A DNA stretch of 5,932 nucleotides from Betaproteobacteria bacterium (lineage in GTDB: Bacteria; Pseudomonadota; Gammaproteobacteria; Burkholderiales; Usitatibacteraceae), in assembly GCA_012274175.1 (NCBI GenBank), contig JAAOZZ010000192.1:1-5932 (forward strand), given 5' to 3'. This document shows, piece by piece, positions 1 through 5,219 of the stretch. The notes below the pieces were generated by a model that did not search any database, was not told where the DNA came from, and worked only from the letters and a program-made list of their open reading frames with translations. Made by a program: the position numbers and the translations under genes. Numbering within the stretch: position 1 is the stretch's first letter; each line of letters starts with the position of its first letter.

Positions 1-2
1 CG

Positions 3-1046
3 CTGATCCTGGACGTCCTCAACACCGGCAACCTCACCAAGATCCAGATCGAGGTGGCCGACGGATGGTTCTCGTCGTGGTGCAACGACTATTCCCTCGA
101 CACCGAATACTCCACGCGCAACCACCTGTTCTTCGTCGACCTCGCGTCCGACTCAGGCATGCACCTCATGCGCAAGGACAGCCACGGCGACTCCGTGCGC
201 TACGTGCGCGTGGACGGCCTCAAGGCGCAGATCGAGGAGGTGCAGCTGGGGCTTCGCCACGGACGCCTCTACGCCGGCTACGGCGCGGGCGCCGTGTTCC
301 CGGTCGAGGAGCACGTGGCGCTCCTCGCCATCATCGAGAAGCTGTACCACTCGATCCTCGCCGGCAGCGAGAACCGCATCGAGGAGCGCACCCATTTCGA
401 GGACCGCGAGGTGGACGTGGTGATCGGCATCGACCGTGTGATGCGCAAGATGCGCGACGCGCCCTCGCGCGCCACTGCGCCGCGCCCGGCCGCCGCCCCC
501 GCGCTGGCCGAGACCATCGAGCTGGACCCCAGCGGCCTTTCGCTGGTCGCGCCCGAGGCCGCGCCCGCCGCGAAAGACGAGCCCGCGGCCGATCCCGACG
601 TGGAGCGCTGGCGCGTGTACGACCTGAGTTCGAAGGGCTACGGCCTGCTCGTGGACCGCGCCGCCGGTGAAACGGTGCCGCTGAACGGTCTCATCGCGCT
701 GCGCAACCACGAGACCGGCGGGTGGATCGTGGGCAACGTCGTGCGCAAGCTCGCCAACCGCGTGCGCGGCGAGATCCTCGTCGGCGTGGAGGTGCTCTCC
801 TATCGTCCCATCCCGATCGACCTGCTGCCGCGCGATGGCGCGAGGGCGGCGCCGGCCCTCTACCTTCCCGGCCTCGACACCAACGGCAAGATGGATTCCG
901 TGGTCGTGAGGATCGGCGAATTCAAGTCGGAAAGCGGCTATGCGATCCGAAGCGGCGGGACCGAATACCGCGTCCGGCTCAATCGCATCATCAAGAAAGG
1001 TGCGGACTGGATCAGGGCCCGCTTCGAGATCGAGTCGAAGGCCTGA
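3..1046 (+). CDS. Uncharacterised protein with PilZ-like C-terminal region (5' partial)
   Basis: The frame is open from base 3 to the TGA at 1044-1046 (347 residues), with no convincing start or Shine-Dalgarno near the GTG at 54, so I read it as the 3' part of a gene starting before the window. Residues about 1-150 form a mixed globular part I do not recognise. Residues about 152-201 are an Ala/Pro-rich linker. Residues about 201-275 resemble a PilZ-type beta barrel: a D-x-S-x-x-G-like segment (YDLSSKGYGLLVD), a Trp-Ile-Val-Gly strand, and a closing GVEVLSYRP strand. The final 65 or so residues (ALYLPG, then a Tyr-Arg-Val-Arg-Leu strand) resemble the tail often found after such domains in betaproteobacterial proteins. 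PilZ domains commonly bind cyclic di-GMP, but I do not see a clear RxxxR motif, so binding is not claimed. No signal peptide or membrane segment is visible. The 3' end overlaps convergent rnfH by 35 bp. The coding frame is secure; the function is unknown. Confidence 0.75.
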   Translation: MILDVLNTGNLTKIQIEVADGWFSSWCNDYSLDTEYSTRNHLFFVDLASDSGMHLMRKDSHGDSVRYVRVDGLKAQIEEVQLGLRHGRLYAGYGAGAVFPVEEHVALLAIIEKLYHSILAGSENRIEERTHFEDREVDVVIGIDRVMRKMRDAPSRATAPRPAAAPALAETIELDPSGLSLVAPEAAPAAKDEPAADPDVERWRVYDLSSKGYGLLVDRAAGETVPLNGLIALRNHETGGWIVGNVVRKLANRVRGEILVGVEVLSYRPIPIDLLPRDGARAAPALYLPGLDTNGKMDSVVVRIGEFKSESGYAIRSGGTEYRVRLNRIIKKGADWIRARFEIESKA

Positions 1047-1314
1047 CCCGCGCGCGCGCCCTGCGCATCGTCTTGGGATCGGCGCTCAGCGGCCGATACA
1101 GCTCCACCCGGTCGCCGTCGCGCAAAGGCGCATCGAGCCCGCAGGGCCTAGACCAGACGCCCACCGCCATCCGGGCCGGTTCCAGGCCGGGAAAACGCTC
1201 CCGCAATCCCGCCGCCTCGATCGCGTCGGCCACCCGCGCGCCCCGGGGCAGCTCCACCTCGACGACCTCCTGGACCTGCGGCAAGGCGAGCGCCACCAGG
1301 ACCCTGATGCTCAC
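1012..1314 (-). CDS. rnfH: RnfH family protein (UPF0125), RatB/PasI homologue
   Basis: This is a 100-residue protein with the ubiquitin-like beta-grasp pattern of the RnfH/UPF0125 family: an N-terminal strand (IRVLVALALP), VELPRGARVADAI, a Gly-Val-Trp around residue 53, and the diagnostic block DGDRVELYRPLSADPK at residues 67-82, followed by a basic tail. The start is GTG at 1312-1314. It overlaps the ratA stop as GTGA and has a good GAGGA Shine-Dalgarno 6 nt upstream, so translational coupling to ratA is likely. In E. coli the equivalent gene (ratB/pasI) also follows ratA and was proposed to be its antitoxin; elsewhere family members lie near rnf electron-transport genes, hence the name. The molecular function is not settled. 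The Arg/Ser-rich tail (residues about 84-100) is encoded partly in the 35 bp overlap with the convergent gene and looks slightly longer than usual. Confidence 0.93.
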   Translation of the reverse strand: MSIRVLVALALPQVQEVVEVELPRGARVADAIEAAGLRERFPGLEPARMAVGVWSRPCGLDAPLRDGDRVELYRPLSADPKTMRRARARVRPSTRSRSGP

Positions 1315-1745
1315 GGCGCGTCCTCGTCCTGCGCACGCGCCACGAACCGGTCCACGAGCGTCTCGATGATGTGCCCGAACACGGGCCCGAGGACGGCCTC
1401 GAGCGCGCCGCTGGAGAAGGCGTAATCGAGCGCGAACTCCACGCGGCAGCCCTCTTCGCCCAGGGGCACGAAACTCCAGCGGCCCCGGAACCGCTCGAAC
1501 GGGCCATCCACGAACTCGAGCACCATGTCTCCCGGGGGCTGCTTCACGTTGCGCGTGGAGATGTGGCTCGCGAGCCCGTGGTAGTCGATGTCCAGGCGAG
1601 CGCGCGTGACCGACTCCGTGCGCTCGAAGACCTGGGTCGCCGAGCACCAGGGCAGGAACTTGGGATAACTTTCCACGTCGTCGACGAGGGCGAACATGGT
1701 GGGTGCGGGCCGGGAGACGAGGACGGACTTGCGCACGGTGGGCAT
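1311..1745 (-). CDS. ratA: RatA family protein (START-like, Coq10-related)
   Basis: This 144-residue protein closely follows the RatA/PasT/Coq10 pattern: a start of MPTVRKSVLV, then FALVDDVESYPKFLPWC at residues 18-34, STRN at 63-66, DGPFERFRGRWSFVPL at 80-95, and a C-terminal amphipathic helix ending FVARAQ. The fold is a START/SRPBCC helix-grip with a hydrophobic pocket. E. coli RatA was described as a toxin that binds 50S subunits and blocks 70S assembly; other work treats it as a bacterial Coq10 equivalent supporting ubiquinone-dependent respiration. The sequence cannot decide between these. The ATG at 1743-1745 gives the usual length and N-terminus. No Shine-Dalgarno precedes it, and a TAGAAT box lies 6 nt upstream, which suggests a leaderless mRNA. 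It is followed directly by rnfH and is divergent from smpB, as in enterobacteria. Confidence 0.95.
   Translation of the reverse strand: MPTVRKSVLVSRPAPTMFALVDDVESYPKFLPWCSATQVFERTESVTRARLDIDYHGLASHISTRNVKQPPGDMVLEFVDGPFERFRGRWSFVPLGEEGCRVEFALDYAFSSGALEAVLGPVFGHIIETLVDRFVARAQDEDAP
1321..1325 (-). promoter_or_regulatory. Shine-Dalgarno of rnfH, inside the ratA 3' end
   Basis: On the minus strand the last ratA codons contain GAGGA, 6 nt before the GTG of rnfH, with a second AGGA just upstream. The optimal spacing supports the GTG start at 1312-1314. It contrasts with ratA, the first gene of the operon, which lacks any such site. Confidence 0.8.
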
Positions 1746-1751
1746 GGGACG

Positions 1752-1757
1752 ATTCTA
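1752..1757 (-). promoter_or_regulatory. Predicted -10 element of ratA-rnfH
   Basis: The minus strand reads TAGAAT, five of six matches to TATAAT, ending 6 nt before the ratA ATG. A start point 7 nt downstream of the hexamer would fall on the A of the ATG, implying a leaderless transcript. The -35 position, which lies over the smpB -10 region, has no good TTGACA match, so the promoter would be weak or activator-dependent. Confidence 0.55.
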
Positions 1758-1771
1758 CGGCCCCCGGCCGG

Positions 1772-1777
1772 TAGAAT
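1772..1777 (+). promoter_or_regulatory. Predicted -10 element of smpB
   Basis: TAGAAT lies exactly 6 nt upstream of the smpB ATG, the mirror image of the ratA element. The predicted start point coincides with the start codon. The GGGA at 1778-1781 is only 2 nt from the ATG, too close to act as a Shine-Dalgarno. No clear -35 hexamer is visible at 16-18 bp spacing; that region is occupied by the opposing ratA -10 box. Confidence 0.55.
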
Positions 1778-1783
1778 GGGACC

Positions 1784-2230
1784 ATGAGCATCGTCGAGAA
1801 CAGGAAGGCATTCCACGATTATTTCGTCGAGGAGCGCTATGAGGCGGGACTGGTCCTGGAGGGCTGGGAAGTGAAGGCGATCCGCGCCGGGCGCGTGCAG
1901 CTCAAGGAAGCCTACGTGGTCCTGAAGGGCGCGGAGCCGTTCGTGATCGGGATGCACGTGAGCGCGCTTCCCACCGCGTCGACCCACGTGCGGCCGGACC
2001 CCACGCGCTCGCGCAAGCTGCTGCTCAACGCCGAGGAGATCCGCAGGCTCATCGGCAAGGTGGAGCAGCGCGGCTACACGCTGGTGCCCCTCGACCTGCA
2101 CTACGCGAAGGGCCGGGTGAAGATCGCCATCGGGCTCGCGAAGGGCAAGAAGCAGCACGACAAGCGCGATACAGAGAAGGATCGCGAATGGCAGCGCGAG
2201 CAGCAGCGGCTGATGCGCCGGGCCACGTGA
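1784..2230 (+). CDS. smpB: SsrA-binding protein SmpB
   Basis: SmpB binds tmRNA (SsrA), delivers it to stalled ribosomes and enables trans-translation, which tags the incomplete peptide and frees the ribosome. The 148-residue protein is full length for the family. Visible signatures are the N-terminal [20 protein letters not shown] (residues 6-25), [10 protein letters not shown] (27-36), the RNA-contacting TRSRKLLL (74-81), and [12 protein letters not shown] (117-128). A basic C-terminal tail (about 129-148, with a Trp at 136) follows; in this family it enters the empty mRNA channel and A site. The ATG at 1784 gives the canonical MSIVENRKA start. No Shine-Dalgarno is present, consistent with leaderless initiation from the TAGAAT box. 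It is divergent from ratA and convergent with the tRNA cluster; ssrA itself is not in the window. Confidence 0.98.
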   Translation: MSIVENRKAFHDYFVEERYEAGLVLEGWEVKAIRAGRVQLKEAYVVLKGAEPFVIGMHVSALPTASTHVRPDPTRSRKLLLNAEEIRRLIGKVEQRGYTLVPLDLHYAKGRVKIAIGLAKGKKQHDKRDTEKDREWQREQQRLMRRAT

Positions 2231-2244
2231 GCTCCGTAGGGAGC
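2231..2244. other. Small hairpin between smpB and tRNA-His
   Basis: GCTCC-GTAG-GGAGC begins directly after the smpB stop and forms a 5 bp stem with a 4 nt loop. There is no T-run after it on the plus strand. On the minus strand the only T-run (CTTTTC) comes before the stem, right after the tRNA-His CCA. It is at most a weak transcript-end structure between the convergent units. Confidence 0.3.
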
Positions 2245-2256
2245 GAAGTGGAAAAG

Positions 2257-2332
2257 TGGGGTGGCTGATGGGATTCGAACCCACGACAACTGGAATCACA
2301 ATCCAGGACTCTACCGCTGAGCTACAGCCACC
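2257..2332 (-). tRNA. tRNA-His (anticodon GTG), CCA encoded
   Basis: The minus strand folds into a standard cloverleaf that includes the extra 5' G (G-1) opposite C73, the identity element of histidine tRNAs. The acceptor stem is GTGGCTG paired with CAGCCAC, the D-stem GCTC/GAGT, and the anticodon stem CTGGA/TCCAG with loop TTGTGAT. The T-arm contains GGTTCGAATCC. The CCA end is encoded at 2257-2259. It is the last of three tRNAs, only 7 nt after tRNA-Arg, so the three are surely cut from one precursor. Confidence 0.97.
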
Positions 2333-2339
2333 GTTGAAC

Positions 2340-2416
2340 TGGCGCGCCCGACAGGATTCGAACCTGTTACCCCCGGCTTAGAAGGCCGGTGCTCTATCCG
2401 GATGAGCTACGGGCGC
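2340..2416 (-). tRNA. tRNA-Arg (anticodon TCT), CCA encoded
   Basis: The cloverleaf has acceptor stem GCGCCCG/CGGGCGC with discriminator G, anticodon stem CCGGC/GCCGG and loop CTTCTAA (anticodon TCT, reading AGA and AGG). The variable loop is GGGTA and the T-stem ACAGG/CCTGT. CCA is encoded at 2340-2342. It is the middle gene of the Pro-Arg-His cluster, 22-25 nt downstream of tRNA-Pro depending on where that 3' end is placed. AGA and AGG are rare codons in GC-rich genomes, so this is probably a low-demand tRNA. Confidence 0.97.
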
Positions 2417-2441
2417 CTTCTCGAATCCTGCAGGGCTCGGG

Positions 2442-2515
2442 TCGGGGTGGAGGGATTCGAACCCCCGACATCTTGCTCCCAAAGCAAGTGCGCTACCAGA
2501 CTGCGCTACACCCCG
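2442..2515 (-). tRNA. tRNA-Pro (anticodon TGG), CCA not encoded
   Basis: The cloverleaf has acceptor stem CGGGGTG/CACCCCG with discriminator A, the typical TAGCGCAG start of the D-arm, anticodon stem CTTGC/GCAAG and loop TTTGGGA (anticodon TGG). The T-stem is GGGGG/CCCTC with one G-T pair. C1-G72 and A73 agree with proline tRNAs. The three bases after the discriminator (2439-2441 on the minus strand) read CCC instead of CCA, so the mature end would need repair by tRNA nucleotidyltransferase. It is the first tRNA of the cluster and begins 31 bp after the pnp stop codon. Confidence 0.96.
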
Positions 2516-2531
2516 TATTCATTGCGGCACG

Positions 2532-2537
2532 ATTATA
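2532..2537 (-). promoter_or_regulatory. Predicted -10 element of the Pro-Arg-His tRNA operon
   Basis: The minus strand has a perfect TATAAT between pnp and tRNA-Pro. The expected start point is near 2525, about 10 nt before the mature tRNA 5' end. The bases after the box (CGTGCCGC) form a GC-rich discriminator of the kind linked to ppGpp/DksA control of stable-RNA promoters. The -35 region would lie inside the last pnp codons and shows no strong TTGACA match. Confidence 0.6.
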
Positions 2538-2546
2538 AACCGCGCC

Positions 2547-4691
2547 TTATTGCGATGCGGACTCGGCAGGCGTCGCCGGAGGCGGAGTCTCCTCGCGCCG
2601 CGCCGGCGCATCGAGCAGCGCCTTCCTCGAAAGGCGCACGCGGCCCTTGTCGTCGGCCTCGAGGACCTTCACCTTCACCACCTGGCCCTCCTTCAGGTAG
2701 TCCGATACCGCGTTCACGCGTTCGTGGGCGATCTGCGAGATGTGCAGCAACCCGTCCTTGCCCGGCAGCAGCTGGATGATCGCGCCGAAATCGAGCAGGC
2801 GCAGCACCGGGCCCTCGTAGACCTTGCCCACCTCCACTTCCGCGGTGATCGCACGGATCCGGTTCATCGCGTCCTCGCCGGCTTCGGCCGACAGGCACGC
2901 GATGGAGATGGTGCCGTCGTCCTCGATGTCGATCGTGGTGCCGGTCTCGCGGGTGAGCGCCTGGATCACGCTGCCGCCCTTGCCGATCACCTCGCGGATC
3001 TTGTCGGGGTTGATCTTCATCTTCATGATGCGCGGCGCGTAGTTCGACATCTCCACGCGCGGGCCCGGCACCGCCTGCTTCATGATGCCGAGGATGTGCA
3101 TGCGGCCTTCCTTGGCCTGCTCCAGCGCCACCTTCATGATTTCCTTGGTGATGCCGTTGATCTTGATGTCCATCTGCAGCGCGGTGATGCCGCGGTCGGT
3201 GCCGGCCACCTTGAAGTCCATGTCACCGAGGTGGTCCTCGTCGCCGAGAATGTCGGTGAGCACCGCGAAGCGCCCGCCGTCCTTGATCAGGCCCATGGCG
3301 ATGCCCGCCACGTGGCCCTTGAGCGGCACGCCCGCGTCCATCATCGCGAGGCAGCCGCCGCAGACGCTCGCCATCGACGAGGATCCGTTGGACTCGGTGA
3401 TCTCGGAGACCACGCGCAGGGTGTAGCCGAACTCGTCCTTCGAGGGCAGCACCGCGAGCAGCGCGCGCTTGGCGAGCCGGCCATGGCCGATCTCACGGCG
3501 CTTGGGCGTGCCCACGCGGCCCGTCTCCCCCGTGGAGAAAGGCGGGAAGTTGTAATGCAGCATGAAGCGCTCGGTGTATTCGCCCTGGAGCGCGTCGATG
3601 CGCTGCTCGTCCTGCCCCGTGCCGAGCGTCGTAGTGACGATCGCCTGGGTATCGCCGCGGGTGAAGAGCACCGAGCCGTGCACGCGCGGCAGCAGCGTGG
3701 GCCGGATCGAGATCGGCCGCACGGTGCGCGTGTTGCGCCCGTCGATGCGCGGCTCGCCGTTGAGGATCTGGCCGCGCACGATCTTGGCTTCCATGTCCTT
3801 GAGGATGCCGCGCACGACGTTCGCGTCGGCAGGGCTGTCCTCGACCAGCACGCATGCGTCCCACACCTTCTTCTTGATCTCGTCCAGGCGGTTCGAGCGC
3901 GCGGACTTCGACTTCATTCGATAGGCCTCGTTCAGGTCCGACTCGACCAGCGCGCGCATCTTTTCCACCAGCGCCGTGTCCACGCCCGGGGCCTCCCAGT
4001 CCCAATCGTCCTTGCCGCCTTCGTCGGCGAGCTCGTTGATGGCGTCGATCGCCGCCTGCATCTGCTCGTGGCCGTAGACCACGGCGCCGAGCATCACTTC
4101 CTCGGACAGCTCGTTCGCCTCCGATTCGACCATCAGCACCGCCTGCTGGGTGCCCGCCACCACGAGGTTCAGCTTCGAGCCCTCGAGCTCCGTCTTGGTG
4201 GGGTTCAGGACGTATTCGCCGTCGATGTAGCCCACCCGCGCGGCACCGATCGGGCCTTCGAACGGGATGCCCGACAGCGTCACCGCCGCCGAGGCGCCGA
4301 TCATCGCGGGGATGTCGGAATCAATTTCGGGATTGATCGACAGCACGGTGGCGATGACCTGCACCTCGTTGTAGAACCCGTCGGGGAAGAGCGGGCGCAG
4401 CGGGCGATCGATGAGGCGGCAGGTGAGGATCTCCTTCTCGGAAGGGCGGCCCTCGCGCTTGAAGAAGCCGCCCGGAATGCGTCCCGCGGCGTACGTCTTC
4501 TCCTGGTAATCGACCGTGAGCGGGAAGAAATCCTGGCCCGGCTTCATGTCCCTCCTGCCCACGCAGGTCACGAGCACCACGGTGTCTTCCATCGTCACCA
4601 GCACGGCGCCGTCGGCCTGGCGCGCGATCTCGCCCGTCTCGAGCGTTACCTGGTGGCGGCCGAACGAAAATGTCTTCTTGATCGATTTCAC
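2547..4691 (-). CDS. pnp: Polyribonucleotide nucleotidyltransferase (PNPase)
   Basis: PNPase degrades RNA 3' to 5' by phosphorolysis, releasing nucleoside diphosphates, and can run in reverse to add tails. It forms a cytoplasmic homotrimer and often joins the RNase E degradosome. The 714 residues are full length (E. coli has 711). The order is a first RNase PH-like core (about 1-210) with an FFKR loop at 76-79 (FFRR in E. coli, a conservative change); a helical linker (about 211-308); a second core (about 309-541) with SNGSSS at 434-439 and metal-ligand Asp486 and Asp492 in [10 protein letters not shown]; a KH domain (about 555-615) with IGKGG at 569-573; an S1 domain (about 621-691); and a short Pro/Ala/Glu tail. 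The start codon is GTG at 4689-4691, with AGGA 7 nt upstream. It lies downstream of rpsO, as in most proteobacteria. No terminator separates it from tRNA-Pro. Confidence 0.98.
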   Translation of the reverse strand: MKSIKKTFSFGRHQVTLETGEIARQADGAVLVTMEDTVVLVTCVGRRDMKPGQDFFPLTVDYQEKTYAAGRIPGGFFKREGRPSEKEILTCRLIDRPLRPLFPDGFYNEVQVIATVLSINPEIDSDIPAMIGASAAVTLSGIPFEGPIGAARVGYIDGEYVLNPTKTELEGSKLNLVVAGTQQAVLMVESEANELSEEVMLGAVVYGHEQMQAAIDAINELADEGGKDDWDWEAPGVDTALVEKMRALVESDLNEAYRMKSKSARSNRLDEIKKKVWDACVLVEDSPADANVVRGILKDMEAKIVRGQILNGEPRIDGRNTRTVRPISIRPTLLPRVHGSVLFTRGDTQAIVTTTLGTGQDEQRIDALQGEYTERFMLHYNFPPFSTGETGRVGTPKRREIGHGRLAKRALLAVLPSKDEFGYTLRVVSEITESNGSSSMASVCGGCLAMMDAGVPLKGHVAGIAMGLIKDGGRFAVLTDILGDEDHLGDMDFKVAGTDRGITALQMDIKINGITKEIMKVALEQAKEGRMHILGIMKQAVPGPRVEMSNYAPRIMKMKINPDKIREVIGKGGSVIQALTRETGTTIDIEDDGTISIACLSAEAGEDAMNRIRAITAEVEVGKVYEGPVLRLLDFGAIIQLLPGKDGLLHISQIAHERVNAVSDYLKEGQVVKVKVLEADDKGRVRLSRKALLDAPARREETPPPATPAESASQ

Positions 4692-4698
4692 GATGTTG

Positions 4699-4702
4699 TC
4701 CT
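4699..4702 (-). promoter_or_regulatory. Shine-Dalgarno of pnp, supporting the GTG start
   Basis: AGGA on the minus strand lies 7 nt before the GTG at 4689-4691. No in-frame ATG nearby would give a canonical N-terminus: [11 protein letters not shown] aligns with the family start when read from this GTG. Confidence 0.75.
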
Positions 4703-4715
4703 GTTCATCTGGGAA

Positions 4716-4746
4716 CGCGGCGCCGCAATCCTGCTCGGGCGCCGCG
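4716..4746 (-). promoter_or_regulatory. Strong hairpin in the pnp 5' leader
   Basis: A perfect 9 bp stem (CGCGGCGCC pairing with GGCGCCGCG) closes a 13 nt loop about 25 nt upstream of the pnp start. No T-run follows, so it is not a terminator. In E. coli the pnp leader carries a hairpin cut by RNase III, and PNPase then represses its own mRNA; the position here suggests a similar role by analogy only. It may also simply protect the 5' end of the processed pnp mRNA. Confidence 0.5.
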
Positions 4747-4774
4747 CCCGCGGGTGGAGGGACCGCCGAAAGCG

Positions 4775-4813
4775 AAAAGCCCCGCGAGCGCTCGAAGGCG
4801 GCGTCGCAGGGCT
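4775..4813 (-). terminator. Rho-independent terminator after rpsO
   Basis: On the minus strand, AGCCCTGCGA pairs with TCGCGGGGCT (10 bp, one G-U), and the last stem base runs into TTTT, followed by CGCTTTC. The stem begins 16 nt after the rpsO stop. The loop of 16 nt can fold further. In E. coli an intrinsic terminator occupies the same place between rpsO and pnp. The short T-run suggests partial read-through, which would feed pnp, since I see no separate pnp promoter in this gap. Confidence 0.8.
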
Positions 4814-4829
4814 CGTTCGGCGGCTGACC

Positions 4830-5099
4830 TTACTTGCGAAGGCCGAGGCGCTCGATCAACGAGCGGTAGACCTCGACGTTGCTGCGCTTCAGGTAGTCGA
4901 GCTGGCTGCGACGCTGGCTGACGAGCGTAAGCAGCCCCCGGCGCGAATGGAAATCCTTGACGTGCTTCTTGAAATGCTCGGCGAGCATGTTGATGCGCGC
5001 GGTGAGCAGCGCGATCTGCACCTCGGGCGAACCCGAGTCGCCCTTCGCGCGCTGGTGCTCCGAAAGGATGCGCGCCTTGTCTGCGGTGGTGACGGCCAT
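4830..5099 (-). CDS. rpsO: 30S ribosomal protein S15
   Basis: S15 binds the 16S rRNA central domain early in 30S assembly and helps form bridge B4 with the 50S subunit. The 89-residue length is exactly the family norm. Signatures are [17 protein letters not shown] at residues 20-36, [16 protein letters not shown] at 42-57 and [12 protein letters not shown] at 61-72, ending LIERLGLRK. The rRNA-contacting residues His42, Asp49 and Ser52 (E. coli numbering with Met1) are present. The ATG at 5097-5099 has a GGAG at 5111-5114, 11 nt upstream, a rather long spacing. It has its own promoter between truB and rpsO and is followed by a terminator, then pnp. In several bacteria S15 represses its own mRNA through leader structures. 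Confidence 0.99.
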   Translation of the reverse strand: MAVTTADKARILSEHQRAKGDSGSPEVQIALLTARINMLAEHFKKHVKDFHSRRGLLTLVSQRRSQLDYLKRSNVEVYRSLIERLGLRK

Positions 5100-5183
5100 G
5101 GGTGGAAACTCTCCGTTGAATCTTGCGAACTCTGTCGTCTCGATGAAGTGGAGCGGTCGAGGAATTGCGTGGTCTCGATTGAA
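5100..5183 (-). promoter_or_regulatory. rpsO 5' leader, candidate S15 autoregulatory region
   Basis: From the predicted start point to the rpsO ATG there is an untranslated leader of about 83 nt. It carries a direct repeat ATCGAGAC (minus strand, at 5172-5179 and 5137-5144) and a possible TCGAG/CTCGA stem. Autogenous control by S15 is known in several phyla, with unrelated RNA folds, so a regulatory leader is plausible. I cannot match this one to a known fold. Confidence 0.3.
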
Positions 5184-5189
5184 CTGCGC

Positions 5190-5219
5190 ATTTTAGCGCG
5201 AATCGCACCACAAACTCAA
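5190..5219 (-). promoter_or_regulatory. Predicted sigma70-type promoter of rpsO
   Basis: The minus strand has TTGAGT (5214-5219, four of six matches to TTGACA), an 18 bp spacer and TAAAAT (5190-5195, five of six). The -35 hexamer overlaps the truB stop codon. E. coli rpsO also has a promoter in the truB-rpsO gap. This would allow S15 synthesis independent of the upstream truB transcript. Confidence 0.65.

Larger units (their letters stand above)
1743..1786. repeat. Near-perfect inverted repeat covering the whole ratA/smpB gap
   Basis: The core arms are ATTCTACGGCC (1752-1762) and GGCCGGTAGAAT (1766-1777), separated by CCC. They are complementary apart from one extra base. The outer ends, CATGG at 1743-1747 and CCATG at 1782-1786, also pair and include both start codons. 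The dyad places one TAGAAT box in each direction, so it may be a mirror-image promoter pair, an operator for a dimeric regulator, or both. Confidence 0.85.

Noticed and set aside
65..710. Other long open frames over the PilZ-like gene on both strands
   Set aside because: Their translations are Arg/Ala/Gly- or His-rich low-complexity shadows of the frame with sensible amino-acid composition. They have no good ribosome sites.
1311..1745. ratA-rnfH as a newly found toxin-antitoxin system
   Set aside because: The pair matches the known RatA/RatB (PasT/PasI) genes, which sit beside smpB in E. coli as well. It is core rather than accessory, and its toxin role is disputed.
2231..2256. Bidirectional terminator between smpB and the tRNA cluster
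   Set aside because: The 5 bp stem is short and neither strand has a T-run after it, so I list it only as a weak hairpin.
2257..2515. tRNA genes as an attachment site for an integrated element
   Set aside because: There is no integrase, no repeated tRNA 3' fragment and no foreign-looking DNA beside the cluster; both sides are core genes.
2402..2779. A 125-codon plus-strand frame over tRNA-Pro and the pnp 3' end
   Set aside because: Its residues such as RVGVEGFEPPTSCSQSKC are the familiar false translation of tRNA genes; the rest is a pnp shadow.
4688..4708. Six-codon minus-strand frame (MNRTTS) whose TGA overlaps the pnp GTG as GTGA
   Set aside because: It looks like a leader peptide but has no Shine-Dalgarno of its own, and it contains the pnp AGGA. 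A frame this short is expected by chance.
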